Positions 5,464 through 5,480 of a stretch of DNA of 5,480 nucleotides are shown piece after piece; the stretch's first letter is position 1, and every line of letters begins with the position of its first letter. The DNA lies in NCBI GenBank assembly GCA_001462255.1, contig LIUJ01000172.1:1-5480 (forward strand). Direction: 5' to 3'. The notes under the pieces are model-generated. The model was not told where the DNA came from and ran no database searches. It saw only the letters and a list, made by a program, of their open reading frames with translations. A program made the position numbers and the translations under genes. The DNA comes from Fibrobacteria bacterium GUT77 (lineage in GTDB: Bacteria; Fibrobacterota; Chitinivibrionia; Chitinivibrionales; Chitinispirillaceae).

Positions 5464-5480
5464 GGAGCGAGGGAGCTGTG

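Noticed and set aside
5443..5480. Plus-strand ORF starting ATGGGCAAAGCCCAT and running off the window
   Set aside because: The ATG lies inside a perfect 12-pair palindrome that explains the sequence, there is no ribosome binding site, and only about 12 codons are visible.

Overview
This window is a bacterial translation locus, read entirely from the minus strand. From right to left it runs tRNA-Leu(CAA), tRNA-Val(GAC), then thrS, infC, rpmI, rplT and pheS. These supply threonyl-tRNA synthetase, initiation factor IF3, ribosomal proteins L35 and L20, and the phenylalanyl-tRNA synthetase alpha chain. All five proteins are complete, of normal family length and carry their diagnostic motifs. I see no defence system, mobile element with a transposase, CRISPR array or metabolic cluster.

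Organism: the gene order is widespread in bacteria. The coding DNA is of balanced composition and the spacers are very AT-rich. The tRNAs do not encode CCA. From memory, the L35, L20 and PheS sequences (L35 with a KRKKAFKSHILNKKDRKRKRN-type core, PheS with an EAISAR..C.FHQVEGLYID block) resemble the Bacteroidota/Chlorobiota/Fibrobacterota (FCB) group. IF3 and ThrRS look less specifically Bacteroidota-like. I therefore suggest an FCB-type or neighbouring Gram-negative lineage, with moderate to low confidence.

Layout. Bases 1-303 hold no gene: there are two 50-bp imperfect repeats that could fold as minus-strand RNA hairpins, and a small GC hairpin with a T run that may terminate the operon. 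Then come pheS (304-1320), a strong GC hairpin in the rplT-pheS spacer, rplT (1402-1749), rpmI (1836-2030), infC (2111-2770) and thrS (2796-4709). A 224-base structured leader separates thrS from tRNA-Val (4934-5007). tRNA-Leu (5112-5195) lies further upstream, with an AT-rich promoter-like region to about 5340. Bases 5341-5480 form a GC-rich, palindrome-rich block that probably ends a transcript entering from outside.

The most informative observation is the infC start. The only reading that restores the conserved IF3 N terminus begins at an ATC codon (2770-2768), five bases after a near-perfect Shine-Dalgarno sequence; there is no ATG, GTG, TTG or CTG in frame before it. This is the non-canonical start known for infC in other bacteria, which allows IF3 to repress its own synthesis. 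The genes form one supply line for translation: amino acid charging (ThrRS, PheRS alpha), initiation fidelity (IF3) and large-subunit assembly (L20, L35), probably transcribed together, with extra control possible in the thrS leader and the rplT-pheS hairpin.
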